A DNA stretch of 64,000 nt from contig OX421497.1 in the NCBI GenBank assembly GCA_949126835.1, forward strand, positions 45,948,215 to 46,012,214, read 5' to 3'. The position numbers and the translations under genes were made by a program. The notes beneath the pieces were generated by a model. It worked only from the letters and a program-made list of their open reading frames with translations, ran no database searches and was not told where the DNA came from. Positions 12,901-23,900 of the stretch are shown one piece after another; positions within the stretch are counted from its first letter, which is position 1; each line of letters opens with the position of its first letter. Origin of the DNA: Anisus vortex (lineage: Eukaryota > Mollusca > Gastropoda > Planorbidae).

Positions 12901-13107
12901 TTACTGGTGTCGGTATTTTCTGATTTCATTATCACCGACCAACATGTCTAAACATTTTAACTACACAGAATTTGATTATGTTTTTTTTTTCTGTATTTCA
13001 AAGCAATGACGATGACTCCAGAAGAATGGTCCAATGTGAAAGAAAAATTCTGCCCTGGCGATGAAAGTATTTCAGTTATAAGATTTGCAGAAGGCTGTTT
13101 ATATTAG
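9695..13107 (+). CDS. Trypsin-like pseudoprotease paralogue (gene A), three exons
   Basis: Exons 9695-9980, 11591-12289 and 13004-13107 join in frame to 362 codons plus TAG. Both introns are GT-AG and phase 1, and the start is in good context (AAAATGG). Residues 1-95 are acidic and low-complexity. Residues 150-290 resemble the protease-like domain of the IAP gene at 17738-26350: GSGTLV at 162-167, DCSLLVC near 245-251, FLLIGH before the second intron. The catalytic His position (TSRHL in the IAP protein) reads TSNKL (Lys203), and no GxSG or GxCG segment follows, so the domain is predicted inactive. The short last exon (PEEW, CPGD) is shared with the gene at 57536. There is no signal peptide, BIR or RING. 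AATAAA is at 13645. Function unknown; a regulatory pseudoenzyme is inference. Confidence 0.72.
10190..10425 (+). repeat. Dispersed repeat (SINE-like) in gene A intron 1
   Basis: This block shares phrases with 59645-59845: an ACCAG(T)GGGCTAACGCAT-like start, TACACAGGCGAG, GTCTCGCCA and a TTTGTGCTACTGG-like end. Its length (about 230 bp) and isolated copies suggest a SINE; an RNA polymerase III head is not certain. Confidence 0.5.
10426..11590. other. Rest of gene A intron 1
   Basis: Several short frames (10423-10697, 10854-11078) lack protein-like composition or homology to the rest of the window. The intron ends with a polypyrimidine acceptor, TTTTGTCACAG, at 11590. Confidence 0.5.
11591..12289 (+). 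CDS. Gene A exon 2 (protease-like domain)
   Basis: Carries residues 96-328 with the GSG loop, the Lys-for-His substitution and the LLVC and FLLIGH segments. It ends CACGAA|GTGAGT, phase 1, exactly as the homologous exon at 57536-58354 does. Confidence 0.75.
12308..12546 (+). mobile_element. tRNA-derived SINE (family 1), near full length
   Basis: The head carries an A-box-like GGCCGAGTGGTAGCG and a B box AGTTCGAATCC, resembling a Leu/Ser-type tRNA. The body (GAGTCTACCCAGC, GTGCTGGCCACACAATC, CTAGTATG) and an ACTTTACTT tail follow. It lies in gene A intron 2, only about 20 bases beyond the donor. Confidence 0.82.
12584..12757. mobile_element. hAT MITE, decayed copy
   Basis: The right end GGTTGCCGACCCCTG and the internal GGCACGCA, CACGCTGA and GGCACACTATTATC phrases match the element at 8515-8724. 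The left end is degraded. Confidence 0.65.
13004..13107 (+). CDS. Gene A exon 3 (C-terminal exon)
   Basis: A T-rich tract and TTTCAAAG acceptor precede 34 codons ending in TAG. The pattern hydrophobic-EEW-..-F.PGD..I.V.R matches the last exon of the 57536 gene, which supports both calls even though the exon is short. Confidence 0.65.
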
Positions 13108-13260
13108 CTCTTTGCGCTGAATTTCATTGTCAAACCGTTGTCAGTTGCAACTAAAGAAGTCATATTCTTGTCAGAATAATGCGATGTATATAGAAACATA
13201 TTATAACTGGTTGCCTGTAATTATTTTAGAGACACATTCTTTCTAGCTCAAAAGCGTCTT

Positions 13261-13341
13261 TTAACCCTTACAGTCCCGGGCGCGTATATAGCGGAACTGA
13301 AGGCAGCATAGATAGAAGTAGGTCGGTACGGGAAGGGTTAA
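13261..13341. mobile_element. 73-bp TTAA-flanked foldback element, copy 1
   Basis: TTAA borders (13261-13264, 13338-13341) enclose CCCTTACAGTCCCG...GGGAAGGG, with a TATATA in the loop. An almost identical 72-bp copy is at 28356-28435. The size and TTAA suggest a minimal piggyBac-like MITE. Confidence 0.68.
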
Positions 13342-13354
13342 GATCTTTGGTCCG

Positions 13355-13616
13355 ATTTTGACGCGTGATATACATTATTTAGATCAGAGTTGAAGTCAGT
13401 TGACGCGTGATATACATTATTTAGATCAGAGTTGAAGTCAGTTGACGCGTGATATACATTATTTAGATCAGAGTTGAAGTCAGTTGACGCGTGATATACA
13501 TTATTTAGATCAGAGTTGAAGTCAGTTGACGCGTGATATACATTATTTAGATCAGAGTTGAAGTCAGTTGACGCGTGATATACATTATTTAGATCAGAGT
13601 TGAAGTGAGTTGACGC
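13355..13616 (+). repeat. 42-bp minisatellite, about six copies
   Basis: The unit begins GTTGACGCGTGATATACATT and ends GAGTTGAAGTCA. Successive copies are nearly identical, implying recent amplification. It lies in the probable 3' UTR or downstream region of gene A, before AATAAA at 13645. Confidence 0.9.
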
Positions 13617-13650
13617 GACAATATAGACTATTATATATAGAGAGAATAAA

Positions 13651-15940
13651 GATTGCAGTTATCGCTAAAACCAATCAGTTCCAGGCGAAAGATAGCACCC
13701 CACACCTCATCATACCAGTTGTATAGCTCAAAGAGATGTAGATGCTGCCACCTAATGCCAAACTTGTGGCAACAAGATTTACAGTTATCACGTTTAGAAA
13801 CACTTTCTATTTATTTATAGTCTAAATGGTTTGCGGTTAATCCAATAACCGGTTGGCAAAGCTTTATATTATAATCAGTTTATTCTAACTTGATGAGAAC
13901 CAAGATGTGGCTTTTTATCATAGAGTCCACATTGTCTTGATAAACAATAACCTCCATTTAAATGTATGTATCTATTATATTTCATGTAAAATTTTCAATT
14001 GAATATCTGAAAAAATGTGTAGCTATTTGATAACATATTTTCTTTATCTTGATTTTTTTTGTTACAGTAATGGAGTTGTTTTTTTTAAAATTATATTATC
14101 CAACATATAAAAAACGAACACTATTTTATTATAATGTAATGTATGTAAATATTTTAAATATATAAATATATATAAGTCAACACATGTAAAATTCAATTAT
14201 GTCAATTCCAATTTAATAAACTAATTTGAATATGACAAAAAAAAAAGAATATTTTTTTTGTTTTTGGCACACAAGGCTGAGTGTAAATGCAAATTATCAC
14301 TAAAAAAAATATAACTGTAGCTAGATACGGTATTAGTCCAATATATAAGACTATAACCGATGCTAAAAAAAAGTGAAAATTTAAAAAAAAAAAAAAAAAT
14401 ATAGCATGAAAGTATAACAATAAATTATTACTGTCTGTATTAAACAAATGGCTGAATCACTTTTGTTTTCTTAAATTTCTTTAACTCTTTCATTGTTTCA
14501 ACATTGTTTGTTGAAAATTTTAAGGCATTTAGTAAATTGATCATTATACAAAGCAACTAAGTAATCTTTATTTAATGTACTCTTGTATTTGTATAATCTT
14601 TCTTCTACATGCATATATATGTCAGTGAGGTTACATTCTAAGTATCATAAGAGAGAGAGAATAACAAAAGCTGATGGCGGGTTAGAAAGGCTCTCACTCA
14701 TTCTTGTTCATTCATTACCTGTTATTATATTACAATAACCTACCAATGGCACATGCAACCATTGTCTTATTTTTCACAGACATTTCTTCTACACAGAAGA
14801 TTATTATGTCCTTTGCTCAACGTCCTAGCTCTCATCAAAAAAGTGCATTTACAGTGTTGTTTATTAAGGCAAGGTAAATCATGAAAATATAAAACAAAAA
14901 CAATTAGTATCAATATCAGAAGAAATCGAGAAATTTAAAGTCCACAACAACAGAAGACCAAGGAAAAAAATAAATCTACATTTACTATAGAAGAACATGT
15001 TTATAACCAACTATATCATTACTATTGGTACTATTCACCATGAAGTTTTAGAGGGATCTGAACTGATTAAAAAAAATACATTTTACATAAAAAAAAAAAA
15101 ACAACAACAAATGACTCGTAAATAATAATATTTGTACAGCACTGCCAACAAACATAATGTAAGCTCAGAGCGCATTAAACATACTACTAGGACACGGATA
15201 TAATCTCTAGGCTAAGAAATATAAAACTAAATGATGATTTAAAACTTTACAAACCTATGACAAATCAAATAAATGAAGCATTAACTGACCTAACATATAA
15301 GTAAGAGAGAAGTGGTCTAAAGCATGTTATCTAAAGTAAATATTGAAATATAAAGGAAATTAACCTATAATTAGACTTATTCAAAAGGGGTATAGAAAAG
15401 ATAATGTGTGAAGACTGTTATTTACTTTGAATAAAGGAAATATTTCAATGTCAAAGCACATCAGTGTTGCAATGACAATAATTAAAAACCATTGAAACCA
15501 GCATCTCATAAAATCTAAGCGGTTGAAAATAGATATAAGCAATGAACTATTAGGACAGAAAAATTCACTATGCTTTCATTCGCAAAGCCAACTAGTCCTG
15601 TTTGTATGTTGTTTTTATTTTACGAGATGGTTTTGATAGTCCCAAGCTCAACCCTCCTCCTTGCTTAACCCTGACTTGGGACAGGCAGTTGTATGTACAC
15701 AGACACAACTGGTGGAGTTTGAGGTAACAGGAAGTTAGATCCACTATCATCCTCTAGTTGGCCAGACACGTTTTTTCAACTTGGATGTCAAACCTGAAAT
15801 GATAGAGAAGATTTGATAGGCATGTTATTAACGTCTGCAATAATTAAAAAAACAAGTTATACCCCTTAAACAATTTTGTTTCGAAGTAACTTTTTTTCAT
15901 GAAAATTATATTTCTATACATGAATCCAACAATTAATAAG
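13651..15940. other. AT-rich non-coding stretch
   Basis: No gene is recognised. A truncated SINE family 2 fragment lies near 14775-14830 (ACAGACATTTCTTCTACACAG..). Poly(A) and poly(T) runs make short frames fortuitous. Confidence 0.45.
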
Positions 15941-16127
15941 TCATCATCATCATCATCATTGCCCGTCACCCCAGCTGGGATATGGGCCGCCAACCACATA
16001 TCTCCAGAGTATTCTGTCCTGGGCAATTCTCTCTAATTGGGTCTAGCTCAGTAGCTGTGCCCTGGTGTCTGCCTCAACGTCGCGTCACAAGGCATTTTTT
16101 GGGCGGCCTCTTTTCCGCTTGTCACTA
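15941..16127 (-). mobile_element. Truncated LINE 3' end
   Basis: Starts with a (TCA)n tract followed by sequence related to the 3' end of the LINE at 35797 (both read as minus-strand ends with GATGATG tails). Only the last part of the reading frame remains. Confidence 0.65.
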
Positions 16128-17279
16128 TATAATCATATAATATAGTAGGTACGCGTGTTGTCAGATGAGGAATAAACAAGGTGTGCATGTTATTATTATG
16201 TACGAGATTGCACTGTGGTATGAAAGGGAAGTGCAGAGAGTATGAAAGTGATATAGCAACGATGAATTCTAAATATAGGCCTACTGGAGTTGGTTCTGTG
16301 ACTGCACATGAACAAGTCGTTTATGCTATGAGTCCTCGTCCAAGTTGGGAGTGTAATACGACCAGTATCAGTCAAGAACAGAGTGTATTGTTGTAATGGA
16401 CCATTGCACCCTATGTTATAGTGACTAAGGATTAAAAAAGCTACGTATTGTATTGAGGAGCCTTCATTCATCTCATTTCATGAATTATGCGTGTGTCTTA
16501 GTCCTGTGACACCGCTTGCCTTAATTAGTCAGACATTAGAACAGACACACATTAAGGTGGTGAAATATTTTTTTTCATTTAGCCCTATAAGGAATTTGAT
16601 ATAACAAAATGGACCACACACAGTGTACATTTTTTTACATTTTGAATATTGAAACAACTTTATGTTAGGAGTTCTGTGGGAGCTGCACTGAAGAGTTTGG
16701 TGGTCCAGGACTCGGCCCACTGGCTGCCTGTCATACAACCCTGCTATAGACTGACTAGAAGAACGTTTCCAGCCCACATTCTACCTGGGACTTTACCTGA
16801 AGCATGACAAAGTTATATGGAGATGTGACAACATTAAACACACACAAATGATATTATTATAAATCCATTTCTTTGTCCTGAAACTGAACTGTGACTTTTT
16901 TATACTAACCCAGTTTTTTGGTCAATAGTAAGAGAATCTAGGCAACAGACTCTTAAGTGCAATGTATACAGTATATAACATATATAACAAGCTAAATTGC
17001 CTGGTGTTGCCCATGGGAAAATAAAAACAGGCCTGTATAAGCTACAGATAAAAATTTTATGAACTACAATGAACGGAAAGCTATAAATCTAATAATTTAA
17101 CAAATTATTTTTTACTGAAGACTTTTTGGAAAGTAATTTAAAATAAATATTGTAATCAGGTACAAAATAGGTAAGTCTAAATTTGCCCAGTGTTGCTCGT
17201 AGATTTACAATCTCTCTTTTTTTTAAAGTAATATTAATTGAATTTAAAGAAATTGTAGAAAAAAAGTATAGACTAACTG
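16128..17279. other. Non-coding stretch, nothing recognised
   Basis: Short frames on both strands (16181-16777) show no domain or splice context. Confidence 0.45.
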
Positions 17280-17345
17280 GAGACGCAAACCCAGGTCACC
17301 TGCATGGCAGTCCAATACGTTATCCACTTAGCAGCAAAGACACAT
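17280..17345 (-). repeat. tRNA-like SINE head or tRNA pseudogene
   Basis: The minus strand reads TGCTAAGTGGATAACG (A-box-like), a possible anticodon arm around TGCCATGCA, and GGGTTTGCGTCTCC (B-box-like). The acceptor stem does not pair, so it is not called a functional tRNA. Confidence 0.5.
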
Positions 17346-17675
17346 GTCCGAAGTGAAATCGCAAAAGTATAATATGAGACAATAAGGTCATGTGTCTTTA
17401 AATTAACTAATATGATTGGTTGAACATACACACACAGTCTACTTTATATAGATAGCTAAGTATAATAAGATACAATATAATAATACACAGTATTATAGCT
17501 TAGAATATGGAATATGAAGATAGCACATGAAGATCAAATTGATACTAGAGTTTTATACATAAACTCTGTGTTGGTACTGACATCATCACATAACAGATTA
17601 ACAAGTGCTTTATCATGAGTTCAGTAAAAAAAAGGTAAACAATATAAAGGTAGGTTTTCCATATAAGTAGACCTA

Positions 17676-17681
17676 TTTATT
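17676..17681 (-). terminator. Polyadenylation signal AATAAA of the IAP gene
   Basis: AATAAA on the minus strand, about 57 bases after the stop at 17738. Confidence 0.5.
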
Positions 17682-17737
17682 TACATCACAAATGTAAAAT
17701 TAAATTACTTACATTTACATCCTTGTTGCTATAAGCA

Positions 17738-17964
17738 CTAGTTCAAATAGACAGTGACAGTTCCCAGTATTTGTTTGCCACAAGATGGACAGTGAGTTAA
17801 TAGTTTGGAACATTCACTGCAAGCGTACAATTCTCCACAAGGTAAGAAAACATCTTTGATGTCAGACTTGAAACACACTTTACACCTCAGCTGTTTCTTC
17901 ATTATTGTGTTTTCAGCTTCCAGTAATTTCAATGTGAGGTTTTCATTAGGCTGGCTTCTGGCCT
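17738..17964 (-). CDS. IAP exon 8: C-terminal RING
   Basis: Encodes residues 739-813: a short helix and a RING with CKVC, PCGEL, CSEC and CPSC. Glu783 occupies the position of the usual zinc-binding His (PCGHL in IAPs). The acceptor CCAATCAG ends at 17965. Confidence 0.88.
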
Positions 17965-20900
17965 CTGATTGGACAGAAATTACAAACAAAAATATAACTG
18001 TGATGTTATTCCATGAACTGGTAGGGAAGTTGGTAAATCTCATTTTTCAATAAATGCAAAATAATATGACAAAAGGGTCCTAGGTAATTTTTAATAATTG
18101 ATCTGTAATGTCTAATGCCTAAGCTTATAACTGTACATTTTCAATCAAAATTTTTTTTTAGAAATTACATAAAAATATATTTTTATGCAGTAAGCAAAAT
18201 GTCCTCTTAAGATAAAATTGATTAAAATAAAAGTCAACAAAATATTATTTAAAATATCTAAAACTTTAACAGCTTGTGTATTGACTAACTGTTTTTTTTC
18301 CACCAATTAATGGATCAATTAATTAGCTTTAATTAAAAACCTAAAATTAAATATCTTTTTTTGCCTACTTCAGTACCATTCTGTGGGGTGGTATCAGAAT
18401 TATAAACTAAACCCTTAAACCTTTTTTATTACAAACTGACAGCCAAGAATACAAACATTGCAAGCACCTAATCATTGATAGCTAGATAGAATTTTAGTTT
18501 TGTAATTACTTTAGAATTAAATTGTGAACTTGTTCAGAATTAGCAGTTGCATATATTTGCTACTTGCCCCTATCCCTATTTGTACAAAACACATCCTCTA
18601 ACTTGAAAACTGATTGCTGAACATTAGTCCTACCTGGACTAGAGACGGCTGCAGCTCTGGTCGCTTCCTGTCCTTTAGGTAGAGACTTTAGGTAAGGACA
18701 TGTTGGTCTGTACTTCTCATGTTCAGTAATAACATCATCACCTGGTTTCCAAGTCCTGAGTCCAAGACCACACTGGAAACACCTGACACAGTCGGACACA
18801 CCTGGACAGTTGAATATAGTTTAATTATCTTCAAAACCATGTTAAAAACAGAAACATCGAAGGAAAAAGAAAGATCATAATATTAAAAATTGAAATACAC
18901 TGATACTGCACAAGAATGTCACTCATTTGTGTGTGACCATTAATGTCTCAACTTATAAGTTTACAGACGTTCCTTCTAAATCAAAGGTTCTCAACCTTTT
19001 TCGGCTCACCGCCCCCGCCCCCCACTTCCGCCCATCTGGCCTATAGTTTCCGCAATTTTTTTAGATGGACTAAACTTTTTGTGTGATTAATTATCTTTAA
19101 AAAAAACTGAAAAGGAAACACATTCACTTGTAAGAATTAATAGATAAAAAAAATTGCCTTAACAAAAGGTTTAAATGAATCAATATTAATGCGAATCGTT
19201 TGCCTGGTGTGTTGCTAGCAATTTGTCTATTTTTGTTTCAATTTTGGTTGCAAAAGCCTTAGGTCTAATCATCAGTAATATTTGTTATATTACAAAACAG
19301 AACTTGTTCGGCATCACTATTGTACCGAATGTGGAAACATTTTTTAGTTAAAGGGAGATAATTAGCCCGTTTGATCTAATATTTTTTTTTCTTTCTTTTA
19401 TAAAAAATTAATTTCTTACAATTTATAACTTTGAAATGATCAAACTGTAAAAAAGTATTTGAAAATTAAATAAATATTATATGACTGAAGAATTTATATG
19501 TATATTTTCAAGCATTACAATAACTACCCAGGGTGTATGATTACTACTTATCTATACCACTTTACCATATTCCTTCTTTCTCTTATGATTAAAACACTTT
19601 AAGGACATCTCGGTTGAACTGAGATCAAAATATCATTAATATTAGCAGATTTTAGGGGACAGTGATCAGTTAGCAAGGTTGACAGTCCGGTGAACCAACC
19701 ACAGGACAAGCTGGCGGCACACAATATTTGTCAAATACTGACCCCTACTTCATCGAAAAGTCACTGCGATTCCTATTTCGCATTTAATTAAATATAATAA
19801 TATGTGGGCATACTGTTGGGGGAAATCAGATATTTAGCAGCACTTGCGTTTACATCACATTTCATTCTCCAAAAACACATCGATTAAAATAGCTGAGGTG
19901 TTAAAATATATCAGGTACGTTTGTACCGCCCACTTGCCCTTCATCGCCCCCCAATCGCCCCCGGGAATGTCAGCGCCCCCCAAAAGCTTCTCACCGCCCT
20001 TCCCCCCGGGGCGATATCGCCCACGTTGAGAACCTATGTTCTAGATGGAAGATTATAATGTCCACTAGACCCAAAACTCCTGCAAGGCGGCAGTGAACTA
20101 ACCACAGGACCAGCCAGCCTCACGATTGAAAGCTACATAGTTAATTTCTTTTGTCTTATAAATGGTTACAATTTTAATACATGAAATAGGTCAGCTTGAC
20201 CATTTGATTTCATAAGATTTAAAGCATTAGATTTAAGAATTTTATTACTGTAAATTAAATTCTATTTAAACGTTTAAAAATATATATAAAAATATTGCCT
20301 TATATGTTGTTTTATTTTCAAGAATTTGCTTTGCATTTGCATTTTGATTTAAATGATTTTTATATACCCTTTTTCAAATGTCACAATAGAAGAGTGCCAT
20401 TGCAAAGCAGAGAAAAGTTAAATAGTACAAATTAAAGGTATTTAGTAACAGCAAACTAATGGTACTTAGTAACACAGCAAACTATTGGTGTTTAGTAACA
20501 GCAAACTAATGGTACTTAGTAACACAGCAAACTATTGGTGTTTAGTAACAGCAAACTAATGGTACGTAGTAAAACAGAAAACTATTGGTGTTTAGTAACA
20601 GCAAACTAATGGTACTTAGTAAAACAGAAAACTATTGGTGTTTAGTAACAGCAAACTAATGGTACTTAGTAAAACAGAAAACTATTGGTGTTTAGTAACA
20701 GCAAACTAATGGTACTTAGTAAAACAGAAAACTATTGGTGTTTAGTAACAGCAAACTAATGGTACTTAGTAAAACAGAAAACTATTGGTGTTTAGTAACA
20801 GCAAACTAATGGTACTTAGTAAAACAGAAAACTATTGGTGTTTAGTAACAGCAAACTAATGGTACTTAGTAAAACAGAAAACTATTGGTGTTTAGTAACA

Positions 20901-23900
20901 GCAAACTAATGGTACTTAGTAAAACAGAAAACTATTGGTGTTTAGTAACAGCAAACTAATGGTACTTAGTAAAACAGAAAACTATTGGTGTTTAGTAACA
21001 GCAAACTAATGGTACTTAGTAAAACAGAAAACTATTGGTGTTTAGTAACAGCAAACTAATGGTACTTAGTAAAACAGAAAACTATTGGTGTTTAGTAACA
21101 GCAAACTAATGGTACTTAGTAAAACAGAAAACTATTGGTGTTTAGTAACAGCAAACTAATGGTACTTAGTAAAACAGAAAACTATTGGTGTTTAGTAACA
21201 GCAAACTAATGGTACTTAGTAAAACAGAAAACTATTGGTGTTTAGTAACAGCAAACTAATGGTACTTAGTAACACAGAAAACTATCGGTGTTTAATACCT
21301 GTGTAATAAAATCCAGATAAGGCCAAATATTCAGGCTTCAGAATTGAGTCCATTGTCCATTCTCCAAAACTCTCCAGTCTAGCCTGATACAAAGTGAATT
21401 CTGGGTGTGAAGGTGTGGTCAGCACCTTGTATACTGGTGAGTTCACTTCCTGCTTCCCTAGGCTGTCTTTGCCCTCACTGTCCTCCTCAGAAATGGATGA
21501 TTGTAACGTGGGTTGTTGGAAATCATCCATGGTGCATGCTGAAATCAAACAACGCAAATACATTCATTTTCTGAAGATTTTGCTTTTCCAAATGTCTTCA
21601 TTCTCACTGTTTTCAAGAATGGGTGCATGAACTCTTTACTGTTGAATACTAATATTCAAAAGTAGTAAACAGCAAGCCAGGTGGGCCATGTAATTACCAT
21701 AATGGAATAACATGAAAGAATAATATTTTATGTAATATAGAGGACCACATATAAAAAAAAATCAAAGATAAGTAGTAGTATTTATATTCCTACTTTTTAA
21801 AGTAGAAGCCCCCAGTTTGTGTGATATTTCAACTCCATTGTGCATCCAAATGTCAAGTTTAAATGTCACATCACCATTTGCCTCTGATTGTCTTGGACAG
21901 AATGTCAAGATTGGGGCACCACAAGAACCAGGGCAAGTGTCTGCAGCATAAAACAAAGTATTTCTGTACTCACTCACATCTGGTCCAACTGAAAGATAAC
22001 ATTTGAAATTTGTCAAAATTGCAACAACAGAAAACATCAATACACATTTTTTTTTTACATAAAATCTTTATAGTCTATGTTACAATATGTAATTTTTTAG
22101 AATATCAAACTTGTTAAGCAAATTTCCACAAAATCTCTAAACAAGTTCAAAGTGATATTGACTATATTATAAGCCAAAAAGTATGAAAGTTTTACAAAAT
22201 TTGATAAGTTATTGATACATTAATTCATAAGTAAATAGATAATTAGATATATAACTAGATCTACTAGTAAGATATTCATTAATAAATATAATTTTTTTAA
22301 GAAAGCACAAAATAAAACTTTTTTTTTTAAGTGATCTTTAACAAATATAATCTAGTCTAAATTTTGTGTTGATAACAAAAACTTGATACATACCTTGATC
22401 CTTAGCCGTGAGTTTCGTCAATGTCGCTTTACCATTTTGTCCTTCAAAAATATTCAACTTGTATTTTACTGTAACATAATCTCCATAGGATACAACTTTG
22501 GGACCTGCGTGTGGATGGTGGACCATGAACAACTTTTTGGACATTCCTTTTTTAGCTTTTAGAGGCAGTCCATGGGCAACACCAAAGAATTCCCGTTGCA
22601 ATTGATTTAGTCTTTGAATAAACCTAGAGTCTGAACATTCACAAACCAATAAACATTGGCTATCACCAGTTGTTGTACTGTTCAATAAATAATTTCCTTC
22701 AAGACTGACAATGTCTTTCCTATCTGAACTGTCGTAGAAAAACTCCACAGTTGTATTCTCAGCTTCTTCATTATTGTACACAAGATGACGGGATGTTTGG
22801 ATGTAAACTTGACCAACATTTTTCTTCTTGAATTTCGACAAAAAACCTCTATAAGGCTTGACTTTAGTCTTCTGCGATGATGTCTGGCATCCATGTTCAA
22901 CTATAAAACCTGAACCTGCCCTTATTTTGTAGCCATTAATTCTTGCGTCATCTTCCATTTTTCTTTGCTTACTAGTTGCTGACACTGTGACTCTGGCGGT
23001 CAGATTTCCTAATAGTTCCAGTAATCGCATCATTTCTGTGCAGCGATACGCTGCTGGAATCTGCTCCATTTTCAGTAAATTCCAAGGAAAATAGGCAAAA
23101 TGGCCAGGATTTTTCTCACATTCTTGCCCATTTACAGCCAAAGGACTCAATTTTTTTGAAGAGTTTAACCACACATGCTCAGAAATAAATAAATCAGGAA
23201 AAGCTGATAAATAAAGGAAGAATAAATTGTTTTTAGTAAACTTAGTCATTTTATTTTTAGTAAACTTTACTTTTGATATCAGCTCAAATACTTGTAACTT
23301 TTAATGTGAAATATTCTTTGATCATTATTAATTATCTTGATATATGTGTTTTTTTCTCTTTGAAATGAAAATAGATGAAATAGTTTTACCATATAAATCA
23401 AATGTCTGAAGACTGGCGTCAACAAATGCAGAAGATTTCAAGGAAGAATCATCTTGTAATTCTGTAAAATAAAAATTAAATTATATGACACATCATTTGT
23501 TTGTGTTTCTAAATGAAGATCTTATAAAAAAAAAATACTTTCAGAATAACTTTGAACTAAACTAATATCTATATTCAATGAACATGTTATTATTATTCTT
23601 TCCCAAAAGCTATTTTAAAGTTCCTATTATATAAACTTATCATCAGTTTTTGTAGCTGATAAAAAAATACTCCAATCCACCGCCAAGTCACAGGTCGAGA
23701 AAGCCAAAATGGCAAAGTTTATACAATACTATATAGAAAGCAATAGACAGGATTTAAATTAAACCTTTCTAAGCCTAGATAATTTAATTGCTTGATTCAT
23801 ACAAATCTAACATAGATTTTTTTATAATCTTTCTTTCTGAACCAACAAAATGTATGACTATTTAAGGTAAAAGATTACCATCCAGAAAAAAAAACAATAA

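Noticed and set aside
21794..23203. Viral origin of the 3C-like protease domain
   Set aside because: The domain is spread over spliced phase 1 exons, has HtrA/trypsin_2-type segments and nearby cellular paralogues; a Cys nucleophile alone is not evidence of a virus.
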